DNA of 64,000 nt from Aquilaria yunnanensis (lineage: Eukaryota > Streptophyta > Magnoliopsida > Malvales > Thymelaeaceae): positions 40,904,492-40,968,491 of the forward strand of contig CM077600.1 of the NCBI GenBank assembly GCA_039654915.1. The letters run 5' to 3'. This document shows, one piece after another, positions 47,601 to 60,700 of the stretch. The translations under genes were made by a program, and so were the position numbers. The notes under the pieces are model-generated. The model made no database searches. It worked only from the letters and a program-made list of their open reading frames with translations, and was not told the DNA's origin. Position 1 is the stretch's first letter. Each line of letters begins with the position of its first letter.

Positions 47601-49113
47601 TGCTGGTTAGTACCTAATTTTAGAGAGTTTTCGTTAATTTTTTTTTTTTCGGAAGATGCATTTTTTTATTTTTTACTGCGGGTTTCGATTTCTTGGAAAA
47701 TATAGGTGATTCGAACCTATTCCCAGGCATTTGAAGCAAGTTCTATTACGGATTTGAGGTTAGTTTTTGGTTAATCTGAAAGTTTATTTTTTTTTTCCTA
47801 TGAATTAGTTTAAATCCGAATTTTTCATGCTTATTTGGGTTGAAATATGTGATTAGTATTTGAGGTGTAGATGTTGATGGTGGGATCTGAAGTATTTGGG
47901 GTACCCATTGTAATTGTACATTTTTTTCCATTTTCTAACTATTTTTTTTTATTTCGGAATGAGTTACAAAATTACAAATAATTAGTTTTAATTAAATTAT
48001 TTATGTAGTATAATTATGTGTGCAATTAGTTAGTCAAATTAAAAATAGTTACTAATTAGTTTTAATTAAATTGATTAGATAGTATGTTTATGTGTTAAAT
48101 TCTGTATGTATATTTTAAAAAAAATAAATAATTAGTTTAAAGTAAATTATTTCACCTCTTTCTTTATGTGTGAATTTATTTAGTATTATTAAAAATAGTT
48201 AGTAATTAGTTTTAACTAATTTTTTTAGGTAGTAATTTTATGTGTAAAAGTAGTTCGTATATTTACAAAAAAAATTGTATTACTAACTAAATAAATATTT
48301 ACAAATAGAAAATTCATAGGTTGATTTAAATGGTATACGAAATATTTTTACAAAAATTTAAGTAGTAAGTAATAGTATATTTCCAACTAGAACATTCATA
48401 GTTTTCCGTAAATTGTTTACGTATTATTTTTAAAAATTGTTTAGTTAGTATATTTATGTCTCAAATTAGTTAGTATATTTAAAAATAATAATTAATGGTG
48501 GGATGTAAATTATTTAGGTTGTATATTTATGTGTCAAAGTAGTTTGTATATTTAAGAACAGAAAATAATTAGTTGGATGCTAACTTTTTGTAATTAGTAT
48601 ATTTGTGTGTTAAATTATTTAGTATATTTCAAAAATAGCAACGGCTTTAGTTTAAAGTCAATTGTTTGGGTTATATATTTTGTTACCACGTATAATGGTT
48701 ATTTTGGAATTTTGTTTACAATGTTTTCATTATTGGCATTAATATAAATTGTACAAAATATATCTAGTGAAATAAATTGACCTTGAAAAATAATATATGT
48801 CAATATTAATAATATTACAAAGAATAAATATGGGATTATAAATGTAGTAGTAAAGTCATAGTAAGAATAATATTACGAATTAGTATTATTATTTCTGATC
48901 TAATTAATCAAATACGAGTAATATCAATTATAATAATAGTAATAGTAAAAATAATATTATTATTTTTAGTAATAATAACTTATATTTGAAACAATACATA
49001 TGATGGCAACATTAGTAGTAAAGTAATAGTAGTAATACTATTATTTATTATTATTAGTATACCAATAATAAATCCAATAAGACAAAAAAAAATTATAACT
49101 ACTATTATAAACA

Positions 49114-49231
<118 letters not shown>

Positions 49232-49634
49232 TGTATATTGAAATACTACTAATAGTAATAGTAATAATATATGTCAGTAATAGTAGTAATATATGTCAGT
49301 AATAGTAGTTATAACCTTAAATAATTATAATAATAGTCATAATCTTAATTATAATATTAACCATAATATTTCATAATTGTACTAATAATGCAGTTTGTAT
49401 GAGTAGTAGTAAAGTAATACTACACGAAATTGTAATTATTGCTATAATTATAATAATACTTATATGGAAAGAATATTATGAATTACTTCCTATTACGTAT
49501 TAACAGTAAACCTTAAATAAAATTCCAAGTATGCTGTTAACCTTACGTAAACCGTGACTTAGTCATTAAAGTTTGTGTGTTTTAAATGACATGGTTAAGA
49601 TTAACTAAACAAAATAATCTATTGTTAGGACTTC

Positions 49635-52600
49635 ATGGACCGTAGTTGGATGTATAGTAGTCGTTATTTACCTGGCCGAGTTGGGTACACAGAGGAGTGG
49701 GAGACAGGGATTGAGCAGTTCATAGCATTTGCCTGTAGTAACCCAGCTCACATGGATGGCAACAAAATACGTTGCCCGTGTAGGAGGTGTAAAAATTTGA
49801 AGTTTAAGGATTGTGATGACGTTAGAGTGCATCTATACAGAGTGGGTTTCATGGCTCATTACACAAACTGGACAGCTCATGGGGAGACATTTACAGAGCC
49901 TCCGCAGCAGCCGTTTCATAATTCTGATTGGTATGAGCATTTTGAGTTCAGTTCAAATGTAAACCCATATGCTCAAATGATATTTGATGCAGCGGGTCCA
50001 AGTATGCATCAGAATTCCACTAAACAGGATCAACAACCTAATGAAGGTTTTAGAAGGTTTTCTGATTTACTGTACTCCTCTAGTACACCTCTTTGGGATG
50101 GATGTGAGAAGCATTCTGAGCTTTCTGCTGCAGTTCGGTTGTTAAACCTAAAAGCAAAATATCATATACCAAGAGGGTGTTATGATGGTATTGCAGCGTT
50201 GATGAAAGAGACACAGCCAAGTGACAGCAAGATGCCATCCAATTGGCATGAGACGAAGAAATTAGTTTCACAACTAGGTCTTGCCCATCTCAAAATTGAT
50301 GCTTGTGTAAACGACTGCATGTTGTTTTGGAATACTGATGAAGATGCTTCAGAATGCAAGTTTTGTGGTGAATCTCGGTTTAAGCCGAGAACAAATGGGC
50401 GAGGTAAGGATAGAGCAAGGAAGACTATGCACTATTTACCACTCACTCCTCGGCTTCAGCGACTATATGCTTCACTCTTAACTGCAGAGCATATGCGGTG
50501 GCACAGTGAGCATCGATTCGACCCAAATGTTTTAAAACATCTTTCAGATGAGGAAGCATGGAAACATTTTGATTCCACGTACCCGTGGTTTGCGGCGGAG
50601 GCCCGAAATGTTCGCCTTGGAGTTTGTTCTGATGGGTTTACGTCTTTCGGGTACTCAGGTAAACAATACTCATGTTGGCCTGTCATTGTTACTCCCTATA
50701 ATTTGCCTCCGTGGATGTGTATGAAGAAGCCATATATGTTTTTGACTGCATTGATACCTGGCCCTCGGAGTCCACGTCAGAATATTGATGTCTATTTACA
50801 ACCACTTATTCATGAATTGAAGCAGCTATGGGAGGATGGGGTCGAAACATGGGATGTTTCACTGAAACAAAATTTTCAGCTCCGCGCTTCGGTTTTGTGA
50901 ACCATAAATGACTTCCTGGCATATGGGATGTTGTCCGGATGGATGACTCATGGGAGGTTATCGTGCCCTATTTGCATGAAGTATAGTAAAGCTTTCCAAC
51001 TTGAGCATGGAAGGAAAACGTCATTCTTCGATTGTCATCGACAATTTCTAGAGTTGGATCACCCATACAGAAGGAACAGAGTCTCCTTTAAAAGAGGAAA
51101 AGTTGAGAAATCGTTGCCTCCTGAGCGTTTACCACCAGCAGCAATATTTGAACGTATCTCACATTTGTCTTCTGTAGTTCGCAATGGACAGGTTGTAACC
51201 ATACCAGGTTATGGCAGAACCCATAATTGGACAAAATGAAGTATTTTCTGGGAGCTACCGTATTGGAAGACTAATTTGATCCGCCATAATTTGGATGTTA
51301 TGCATATAGAGAATAATGTGTTTGACAATATATGGAATACAGTGATGGATGTGACCAATAAAACTAAGGACAACGTGAAGGCTCGTAAAGACCTTGAGAT
51401 TATCTGCAGCCGATCAGAGCTACATTTAATTCCTCAGGGTGACGGCCGAGCAGTTAAACCTAAAGCCACATTTGCACTAAATAGAGAGCACAGAACTGAT
51501 GTGCTTACTTAGGTTAAAACACTTAGACTCTCAGACGGGTATGCATCGAACCTTGCGAGGTGTGTTAACAATAATGTAAGTCAACTGTCGGGTATAAAAA
51601 GTCATGACTGTCATGTAATGATGTAGAGGCTCCTCCCAATTGCACTTGAAGCAATGCCTGATAATATATGGAAACCGTTGACCGAGTTAAGCCAATTCTT
51701 CCAAGATTTATGCTCCCCAGAGTTAGATGTGAATCACATGGTCGAGTTGGAAGCAAATATACCTGTCATACTTTGTAAGTTAGGAAGAATTTTCCCACCG
51801 GCTTTTTTCGACTCGATGGAACATTTGCCGGTTCACCTACCTTACGAAGCAAGAGTTGGAGGCGCCCCGTTCAATATAGGTGGATGTACAAGTTTGAGCG
51901 TTGTATGCATGACCTCAAAATGAAGGTTTCAAATAAGGCTCATGTAGAGGGTTCAATTTGTGAAGCATATCTAATTGAGGAGACCTCTACATTTTGCTCT
52001 CACTACTTTGAATCCCATATCCCACATATGGCTACTCGAGTACCTCGTAATGATGATGGCGGCGAAGGACCAGTTGATGAATCGGTGTGGTCTATATTTA
52101 GATACCCGGGTCGACCATATGGGGCATCAAGGTATCGCTATCTTGATGACAATGAATTGAGGGTCGCAGCTGCATATGTGTTACTGAATTGTAAGGAGGT
52201 GAAGCCGTACCTCGAATAAGTGAAACAATACCCATTGCTAAATATTTACATGTTTCTTTGAAACAAAACTTTTTTTCTTTTCTACTAACCTCATCCAGTT
52301 TATGCTCCATCGTCTTCTTATGCCATCTTGTAGTTTGTTCGTTGATGAGGTGCGTATGCATACACCCAATATACAGATGGCAGACCTGGATGTCTACATT
52401 GAGAATAACTTTGAGACATGGCTTAGAAACTATGTAAGTTACTTACACTTCAAATTACCCATATTTTGATAAATAACCAAAATACATATTTATATTATGA
52501 CTGTCTGAAACTAGGTGAATGATGTAAGAAACACTATCACGGACCGTTTCCTGTGGGATGTTGCATGCGGGTCATCTCGTCGTGTTGAGAGTTGGCCTGT

Positions 52601-53291
52601 TTACTTCATAAATGAGTACAAGTTCCACATTAGCGACTGGGGTCGCGACAAAGCAACATTTAACAGTGGAGTATGTATTAGGACTTCAGGATCAAGTGAG
52701 GTTGAATGTGATTTTTATGGGGTGTTAGAAGAAATCATTCAACTGGAATATCCTGGGTGGCCACATAAAAAAGTAGTATTGTTTAAGTGTGCTTGGTTTG
52801 ACCCTACTCCAAATCGTGGCATTCGGGTTCCCCAACAATATGGGATAGTTGAGGTTCGTGATGGTCGTCGATATGGGAAGTTTGACCCGTTCATTCTTGT
52901 ATCCCAAGCTAATCAAGTTTACTACACCCATTATCCCACAAAGTCACGTGACAAAACGGGTTGGTTGGCAGTGTTGAAAATCAAACCTAGACACATTGTT
53001 CATAATAATGTAGCTGATGTCGAAGATGCATATCAGGAAGAATTACAGGCCGGTGTGAACAGGTCTCCCATAATTATGGATGACCCAATCGACAATTTAG
53101 CTGAAACAGGTGTATGGGAAGCTGTGGAGGAAGACATGGCATTGAGGGATGAAACTTTGGGAGATGACGATTTCTCTGACAATGAGGAGTCCCTTGAAGG
53201 AAGTGATGATGAAAATGATTTTGAATCAGGGGATACTGATAGTGGCGAATCAGAGAAATCAAATTCAGATGAACTTGGAAACTCAGAATAA
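49635..53291 (+). pseudogene. CACTA transposase gene (TNP2 type), inactivated
   Basis: Encodes the DDE transposase of the CACTA element. The first open part (49635-50900) has the N-terminal transposase-associated domain with CPCRRCKN (about residues 44-51), a CKFCGESRFKPR zinc-like motif, then the TNP2 core with LGVCSDGF and ALIPGPRSPRQNIDVYLQPL. After a stop at 50898-50900 the same frame continues with CPICMK and HNLDVMHIENNVFDNIW, then further stops at 51237, 51510 and 51624. A 2-base gain near 51863 shifts the frame; the next part has YKFERCMHDLKMKVSNKAHVEG (DUF4218-like). Frame ends at 52217 where a donor reads ATAAGT instead of GTAAGT. Exons 52299-52433 and 52515-53291 follow, the last with a DUF4216-like domain and a very acidic tail. 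Not functional as it stands. Confidence 0.88.
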
Positions 53292-53471
53292 TGTAAACGT
53301 GCATATGTTATTGTATTATGTAATGTTCTCGTTTAGTAATTAACTTTTAATATATATGTAAAGAGCAACTGAAACTTCAACCTGGTGCCTACAATATGAT
53401 TGAGCAAGTTTTATTTCAATGTTTGAATGTACGTTATGTAAACTTGTGTATGGGATTTCATAATAATGTAG

Positions 53472-55116
53472 ATGCCACCTAAAGGAGATGCGACATATAC
53501 ACGTGGCCCAGGGAAAGGGCTATTTCAGCAAATGAAAGAAGTTTTAGCAGAACCAATAGCTAGACATGATCGGGCAGGCCAATCGCACTCCCATTATTCG
53601 GATGCACAGCCATCAACAGAACAAACACCTGTTCATCATCCTCACCCTCCCACAAGTGGTATTCGCCTTGGTCCTACACGTGGTAGTGGTAGTCGGTCTA
53701 TCCCGACCCCTATAGTGTCACCGGATGGTGGGAGTTCACATGGTCAGTCCGCGGTATCCCAAGCCCTACTGCAGGCTCGTTTATGGATAGTACCTCACGG
53801 GAACACGTAAGTAATGCACCCGCTTGTACCAAATTAGTTTATTTAACATGTAGTATCTGAAGTCGCAGTAAGACTAATTTCATGAATTCTGTGAAACATC
53901 TACTTCATGTAGCTTCCTTCCATCACGAGCAACAAGGTTGGTCACTAGATGCTTCACCACACACTTCAGGGGACATCATGACTAGACGAGCGCGAGTCCA
54001 GCAGATATTCAAGCGTGGTGGCACGTATTTGAGGTTAGATACTTGTTATAACTATTTCACCTTTATCATCTATGTTGGAATCTATAGATCCGCTATATAG
54101 TTTTTATAAATAATAACGTGCAGGGATTATGTGAGTGGGATCCAGCCCACCATAATGAGGTCAACCGCGTCTGGCATATGTTGGCGGCTAGTCATTACCG
54201 ACATACGTTGGGGGACATCCGCCGAGAAAAGAATCCGGAGAAACGGCGAGCAAGGGCATCTTTTATGACCGACGCGCAGTATGCAGAAATGGAAGCATGG
54301 TGGGTTACCGCGGAGTTTAACGAGCGATCGGCAAGGGGTAAGACGATGCGAGCTTCATCATCGGAGTCATCTAACTCCACAGGTGCATGCAGTGCTACAT
54401 ATGCAGGAGGTTCGGTTTCCATTACTGAACACCGAGAACGAATGGTAAAATAATCATAATCTTTTACACATAATTCAAGTAACTTTATTTGGAGAATGAA
54501 TTAAAGTAGTATTGTTTCAAATGTAGCGTGATAAAGATCCGGAGAAGAGGGACCCAGGATTGTTCAAGGTGATGCAGCAAACTCATAAGAAAAAGAGCGG
54601 GGATTACGTTAACAGGCGGACTAAAGAATTTGCGGTAAGTAATTGTTACATAATGCTTAAGTATAATTTCTGATCTTGTTACTAATAAATTTTCTGTACT
54701 ATTATATACAGGCAATAGTAGCTGTTGAGATCGAGGAAGCAATGCAGCAAACGGATGATTCAGGTGGCGCACCTGACATAGATGAGGTTGCGATCATAAG
54801 TGCCGCTGCTAGGGGCAGGAAGAAAGGGCGTGTATTTGGCCTTGGATCAAAACAACATGTCGTGCCTGGACGACAGCGACCAGGGCTTACTCATGCAGCA
54901 TACGTTGATGTGATGCAGACTCTGAAGTTCGCTGAACAAGTACAGCGAGTCGTAGTGGAGCAAACTGCACGGCAAGCATCACATTATGAGCGGAAGCTAG
55001 AACGTCTGAAGAGGAGACAACGAGCTGAGCTGGAGTACATATGCAATTCAATTGGCATTCCTCCACCCGCACCACCTGTAGATGATGATGATGACTCGGG
55101 ATCGGATGACGCATAG
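53472..55116 (+). CDS. Ptta/En/Spm-type transposon protein (TNPA-like)
   Basis: Second CACTA gene. Likely exons: 53472-53806, 53869-54033, 54124-54444, 54527-54634, 54712-55116. Exon 1 encodes a Pro/Ser/His-rich start (MPPKGDATYTRGPGKG); exon 3 a Trp-containing helical part (WDPAHHNEVNRVWHML); exon 4 GLFKVMQQTHKKKSGDYV, the core of the plant Ptta/En/Spm transposase family (PF03004); exon 5 a basic stretch (ARGRKKGRVFGLGS), a charged coiled-coil-like helix and a final Asp run. Related proteins bind subterminal repeats and assist transposition; that role is inferred. Exon 2 to exon 3 does not join in phase with the visible donor and acceptor, so either a different splice is used or a small indel has broken the gene. 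Confidence 0.75.
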
Positions 55117-55454
55117 ATCAGGTATATCATGCTACTATATGTATTTATTAACAAACATTCACTTAGTTGGATTGTGAAAGCATGTAATTTAAACTCTACT
55201 GGAACTCATGTGGATTTAGTAGTAAATTTCCAACTTGACTTAGTAATTTTAATTCTGTATGTTTGTTTTAACAAACATTCACTTAGTAATTTTAATTTAT
55301 GAAATTTTGTGAGTTTTAAAAATTGACTACAAACGATATCAGTATCGGCAGCATACGAGGTTAACGTTTAAACAAAACATTTGATTGGAAATGGACAGTA
55401 TAGAGATAAATAATATAAATGAAAAAATAATTTGAAGCTAAAAATAAAATTTGG

Positions 55455-55745
55455 AAAATTTTCCAACTGCCTGGGCAGTTGGAAATGTTTCCAATGGCTT
55501 AAAAAATTTCCAACTGTCTAGTGTATTTTCCAACTGCCTTCATTTCCAACTGCTCAGGCAGTTGGAAAACCAAAAAATAAAAAAATTAATAAAGCCGTTG
55601 AAAAATTCTCTAACTGCTTAATTTCCAACGGCTGACAGTTGGAAGTTCCAACTGCTCACTTCTGGGCAGTTGGAAAATTAACTTCCAACGAATGATTTTC
55701 CAATGGACTATTTTCCAACGGCTGGCTGTTGGAAATGGCAGTTGG
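55455..55745. repeat. Subterminal repeats, right array
   Basis: Repeated words TTTCCAACTGCC, GGGCAGTTGGAAA, GCTCAGGCAGTTGG and TTCCAACGGCTG in both directions. Compared with the left array the core is mostly CAACTGC rather than CAACGGC, so the two ends differ. Confidence 0.8.
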
Positions 55746-56244
55746 AAAATCTATTTTTTTTAGTAGTGATTGTTCAATTGTCCAATTGTTTGCTCTTCAT
55801 CGGGTGATCTTCGACGGTGAAATAGCGGTGGCGGCATAGAAGAGGTAGCGAATCGTAAGAGTTTGGGAAGAGAATAAAATTAGGGTTATTAATTTTTTTA
55901 AGTCCCTAAAATTGTTTGTTTGTGCCAATTCTACCCTGAGATTTATTATTCTTCCAGTTTTGTCACCTATTGTCATAAGAGAGGATACCACATGACAGCT
56001 GAGGTGCCATGTAGTCAATTTCCATCCGAACTAATGTCTGAACTGACAGTAGGGACCAAAATAAGACACGCAAGTTGAGTTAATAGACTTTAATAATCAC
56101 TTTTTGAGTTAAGGGACTACATTAAGACGACATTTAAAGTTAGGGGACTAAATTTGAATTTTACCCTAGAAAATATAGGTGTTGAGTGTGATCTAGGAAC
56201 ATTTTATCCTTTACATTAAATCAAAACTTGAAAGTGATGTAGTT

Positions 56245-57450
56245 GGGGATAGAGGTGCTCAAAAGGACGAGTTGGGCCCGGCCCAACTTGGGACTGACCA
56301 TGGTTTGTAGTTGGGGATAGAGGTGTTCAAATGGGTGGGTTAGGCCTAACCCAGCTTGGGGCTGACCCAGGTCAAACCTGGCTCGGAACCGGGCAAACCT
56401 AACTTGGCACGGGCTCGAGTAAGACACGAGATATAAAGGGGTGGGTATGGCCTTTAGGAAAGAAGGGGATGGAACTGGGACCAGCACAACCTAGTTTAGA
56501 TTTGGGCCAGGCATGGCTCATCTCGCAAGCATGGGACCGAGCCTGACTTGTCCCAAGACCGGCAGTCTCGGTTCGATCTCAATGGTAATGAGGCACCGAT
56601 CATATTATATTGGCAGGGAACTGCAAACTAGTTCAGAATCGTGAAAAATTGAACCAATATTAATGATATTTTGGAAATGGTTGGATAAATCCTGAAACGA
56701 GGGGCCACCAACTGTGTATCCCTTTACTATCAGAGCTTGGGTGATAGGTTATTCTTATACCAAATTCATCTTAATTTAAATCACCTTAATTCAAAATAAT
56801 TTATTTTTCACATTTCTTTTTCTTGGAATCAATTTTATTCAAAAGCTCATATTATGTTAGTGTAACAATTGAGTAAAAGTAGAATTTTTATGATATTATT
56901 ATTATTATTTTATGAAAGTTTCTTTTCTAGGCACTAAAAAAGAAATATTCACAAAAACTTAACAACACTCTAAAACTTTTATTTTCAATGATTTATTATA
57001 CCTATATAATATTGACTTTCGAGTATAATCAGTTTTGGACAAAAAAATATAAAAATAAATATAAGTTATTTTGAATTAATTTGATTTCTGTTAAAATAAA
57101 TTTGTTGTTAATCTATTAATTTTAGATAGAACATTTTTAAATGTTTCATATCAACTCTGTTAGATGTCATCCCCATAATATGTAATAATTTTTTTACAAT
57201 TAATAAATAACATTATATTTTAAGAATATTATATTAACTCTTAAAACAAGTAGTGTTAAAAAAAATTGTGTAAAAATTAAATTTTAAAAATATAAAAAAT
57301 TAAAAAAAAAAAAAGGCCTAGGCCCAACTTATCACATGCCTGGGTTAGGCCTGGTAAGGGACCTACACGCCTCTACTCGGGCCCTTCAAACCCAAGCCTA
57401 GGCCAGACCATGCTGGGCCAGTCCCAGGCTATAGGTTGGCCTAACGAACA
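56245..57450. repeat. GGCCTAACCC-type repeat with nested MITE
   Basis: The left part holds two close copies of GTAGTTGGGGATAGAGGTG (near 56239 and 56307) and GC-rich words like GGTTAGGCCTAACCC; the right part has GGCCTAGGCCCAACTT and GACCTACACGCCTCTACTC, roughly inverted to the left. The middle carries MITE copy E. Ends are not exact; element class is unknown. Confidence 0.5.
56761..57102. repeat. AT-rich foldback MITE, copy E
   Basis: Left arm ATCTTAATTTAAATCACCTT, right arm TTGAATTAATTTGATTTCTG. The internal ATATTATGTTAGTGTAACAA corresponds to the family marker of copies A-D. Inserted in the GC-rich repeat around it. Confidence 0.65.
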
Positions 57451-57745
57451 CTTCCTGTGAATTTCGAACGGCAAATCAGCGGGAACAGATGGTTCAGTTG
57501 CTCTCGAGGCATGGTTTATGGAGTCCACAGGCCTTGCCTTGTAAACCCAAAATGCAAAAAGAATAAAGGCGCTGATATTTGGTTCATGGGTTATAAGAAA
57601 ATGAAAGAAATACCGAACGCCAGTGCTAGCGTTATTTCATGGGACACTAAAACCATCATCAAACTAAATAGGCAGAAGTTTTGGCATTGTCGTATATTAC
57701 ACTTTTTACCAGCACAAGGCAAATTATATGGAGCCCGGATATACA

Positions 57746-57777
57746 GTCTGTTTGTCTGTCTGTCTGTTTGTCTGTCT
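57746..57777. repeat. (TCTG)n/(TTTG) microsatellite
   Basis: Tandem GTCTGTCTGTCTG with TTTG variants, just past the stop codon of the ABHD11-like gene, probably in its 3' untranslated region. Confidence 0.8.
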
Positions 57778-57783
57778 TCAAGT

Positions 57784-60700
57784 TTACACTCCGTGGAAAG
57801 ATGACGAAAGTATTCTGAAGAGCCCATCTGGGTTATCAGCATGCACCTGTAATTTACACATTTTCTAGTCTTATCAGTGCTTTGGCTCCTTCAACCAAAT
57901 AAACAAGTACTTAACAGCGAAACTAGTGTCCCTTTTAGAGGACTTGCGAAGGAGCCCAATGGCTTGATCCCTTGACATGTACTGGAGGTCTAGGGAAACA
58001 TGAACATAAGGCTTTGACCACTCGCAGCCTCCTGAGAAAAAGCAACACGTCCAAGCTACCCATGGAAAGGTGCAAGGAAATTTCACATTGCTTTCGAGAC
58101 CCAGCAGGCTAGTTTGAGGGTCACTTCCTTACACAAACTGTGTGCTTAAACCTCGCTTTGTTGTTTCAGATTATCCAAGAGGAAAAAATGGGGTTGTTAA
58201 AATGCTAGCAGGTCATCTCTGCCCTCAAGAATACTAAGAAGCAAATGACTTAAGGCAAACAGTCTGGTAAAAAGGGAGAAAACGTAGGAGTGACAGAGTA
58301 AATACATACCCAGTGACCAGCATCTTCAAGGACATGCATCTGAACACCACCTCCTTCATCGGCCGCCAGCTCCTCTGCAGCATGAATTCGTTGAAGATCT
58401 TCAAGGGCCCATCGGTGTAAACTCCTTTCTGCTTTTAAAAAATTAAGATGCACTCCACGAGGTAGATTCTCCACAAATTTCCTGTATTAATTGTATGAAA
58501 CAAAAATGAAAAAAGATGCATCTTTCTGGCTCTGAATTCAAGAGATTCATTTTAGCTCTTTTCCTTCACTTGCTCATTTCAGATGCAAGATGTAATGAAA
58601 GTTAAATGGTTTGATTTGACTAACAAGTTCAACCACTGCAATCATTATATCCATGAAATATTACCATAAGTTTGTTTCCTCATAAGATTGATACATTTCA
58701 GAGATTCCTGCCAGGTCAAATACCCAGGAGAAGCTTGTGCGAGCAGTACCTGGAAAGCTAGTAGGTCGAAGGTTGGTTACAACCCACTGAAAAGAAAAAA
58801 AGGGAAACATCAGAACTATGATTTCAGGCATCAAAGAGAAGATAGAAAGTGGAAATGCAGTCTTGATTTCATTGGAGTTCTAATTCATCTTTGAATCATA
58901 TTCATGAAAGCAACTCCAACACAAATCCATCAACAGTAAACTAAGGGCTATAGACACATGGAAAACAGCAAACAAGCATCGAAGGAACAATATGCTGAAG
59001 ATAAATAAAATAAACAAATAATCTTATTACACTTCCCAAATAATACATTCCCATCCTTGAAAAATAGAAGACAGTACGTCTACACTTTAGAGGGCTTGTA
59101 CAGCTAGAGTGTAATTACTGCATTTAACTTTTGTTCTAATGCAGAATACAGTGGCACAACCCCTTCCATCCCTCGCAGTCCAATCATTTCAATCACAGCA
59201 ATTTCATTAATGGGGAAAAATTTCTGCAATTTAAAGGTCTTACAAAATCAATAATTAACTGTCAACATATACCTGTGCAACATCCTTGGAAAACCCTTCT
59301 CGAATGAGAGCACTCACAATATCCCGCTTGGATGATACCTGCCTCAACAGAATGTTGTAAGACTACATAATCTCTGAAACCAAAAACATATATTTCTTCT
59401 GTAGGTTAAGGAGGATTTAATTTCCTGATCTATAACATAAAGCAGGATGCACAGTGAGGTGTATAACTAAATGGGGTATACATGCATTTATACACCATTA
59501 TCACAGAAACCAAGTTATTAAAAGGCGGCCCAGATGCACGGATGTCCAACCAATAAGTTGAATAAGATGAACCAGTTGAAACAGAAACAAAGAAAAACAA
59601 GAAGAAAAAGGCCACGGCATATTGACAGTTAATAATCTAAAAATTCCATAAAACAAAGAAAATTCTTGACAAGTATTGCTGTGAAGCAAAAAGGAATACA
59701 GACAAGACTTGCCCAAGATCTACTTAGTTTGTGGGCCATATGACCAAATTTCTTCCTTGTACATCCAAAATGCCATCCCTCAAGACCCATATTATCATTA
59801 TTTAAGAGAACGTAATTCCTAAAATGACTACTTGCACATACGTGTATTCTTTAAATCTGATAAATCCAAAGGAATGCACCATGAAGCTTATAGTTCAACC
59901 CAGTTTTCAACTTCTCAGTTAATTCCTAGTTGGACTGATATAAAACATGACAAGAAACACTCACTAAGTGCAACATGAGAGGCAGAAAAAGAAAGGAACA
60001 AAACCAACAAAGGAAGCACATTCAAGAGCAACATAATTAAAATAATCTCTTAAAAACTAGAAGAAAAAAGAATTCCTCACTCCCATTCATTTATGGCATC
60101 TAACAACAAAGTAAAAATTCAAAAACTATTACGTAAATCCTACTAGAAAGGTTTGATTACACATAATGTGGGCGCATAAATTTCAACAGCTCCTCAAATG
60201 ATTTTTTGTGAAAAACAAAAACAGAAAAACAAAACCCACATAGAAGGGAAGGAAACACTAGAACATCAAAGGAGAGTAGCAGCGACATTAATAGTTCACA
60301 GCCAAATAAAGGCTCACCTCTTGTGGCAATTGCTTCAAGAAAGATATTAGTTTTGCTGGGTGATCTTCTCCATCTCCACTGGTTCTTACTCTTCCGGGAG
60401 TTGCATCTAGGACCCAGACCTGTAGAAATTTATCAAAGAATGAAAAATGACATACATACAATTACAGGATAGATCACCAATAACTAAAAATTAAACCTGT
60501 CAAACTGCTACATTGCATTTCAGGGTTTACACTTTCTTATTTACCCACTTTAGCACGGGGTGCACTGGGACACATTTGCATGTATAACATCGGGGACATG
60601 CTTGCAAAGAAATGTAGAAGTTTACAGCATAAACAGAAGCTTAATGGATGGCTGCATAACAAATTAAATGTACTAGAAGTTTGTTCAATATTCCCCACAA

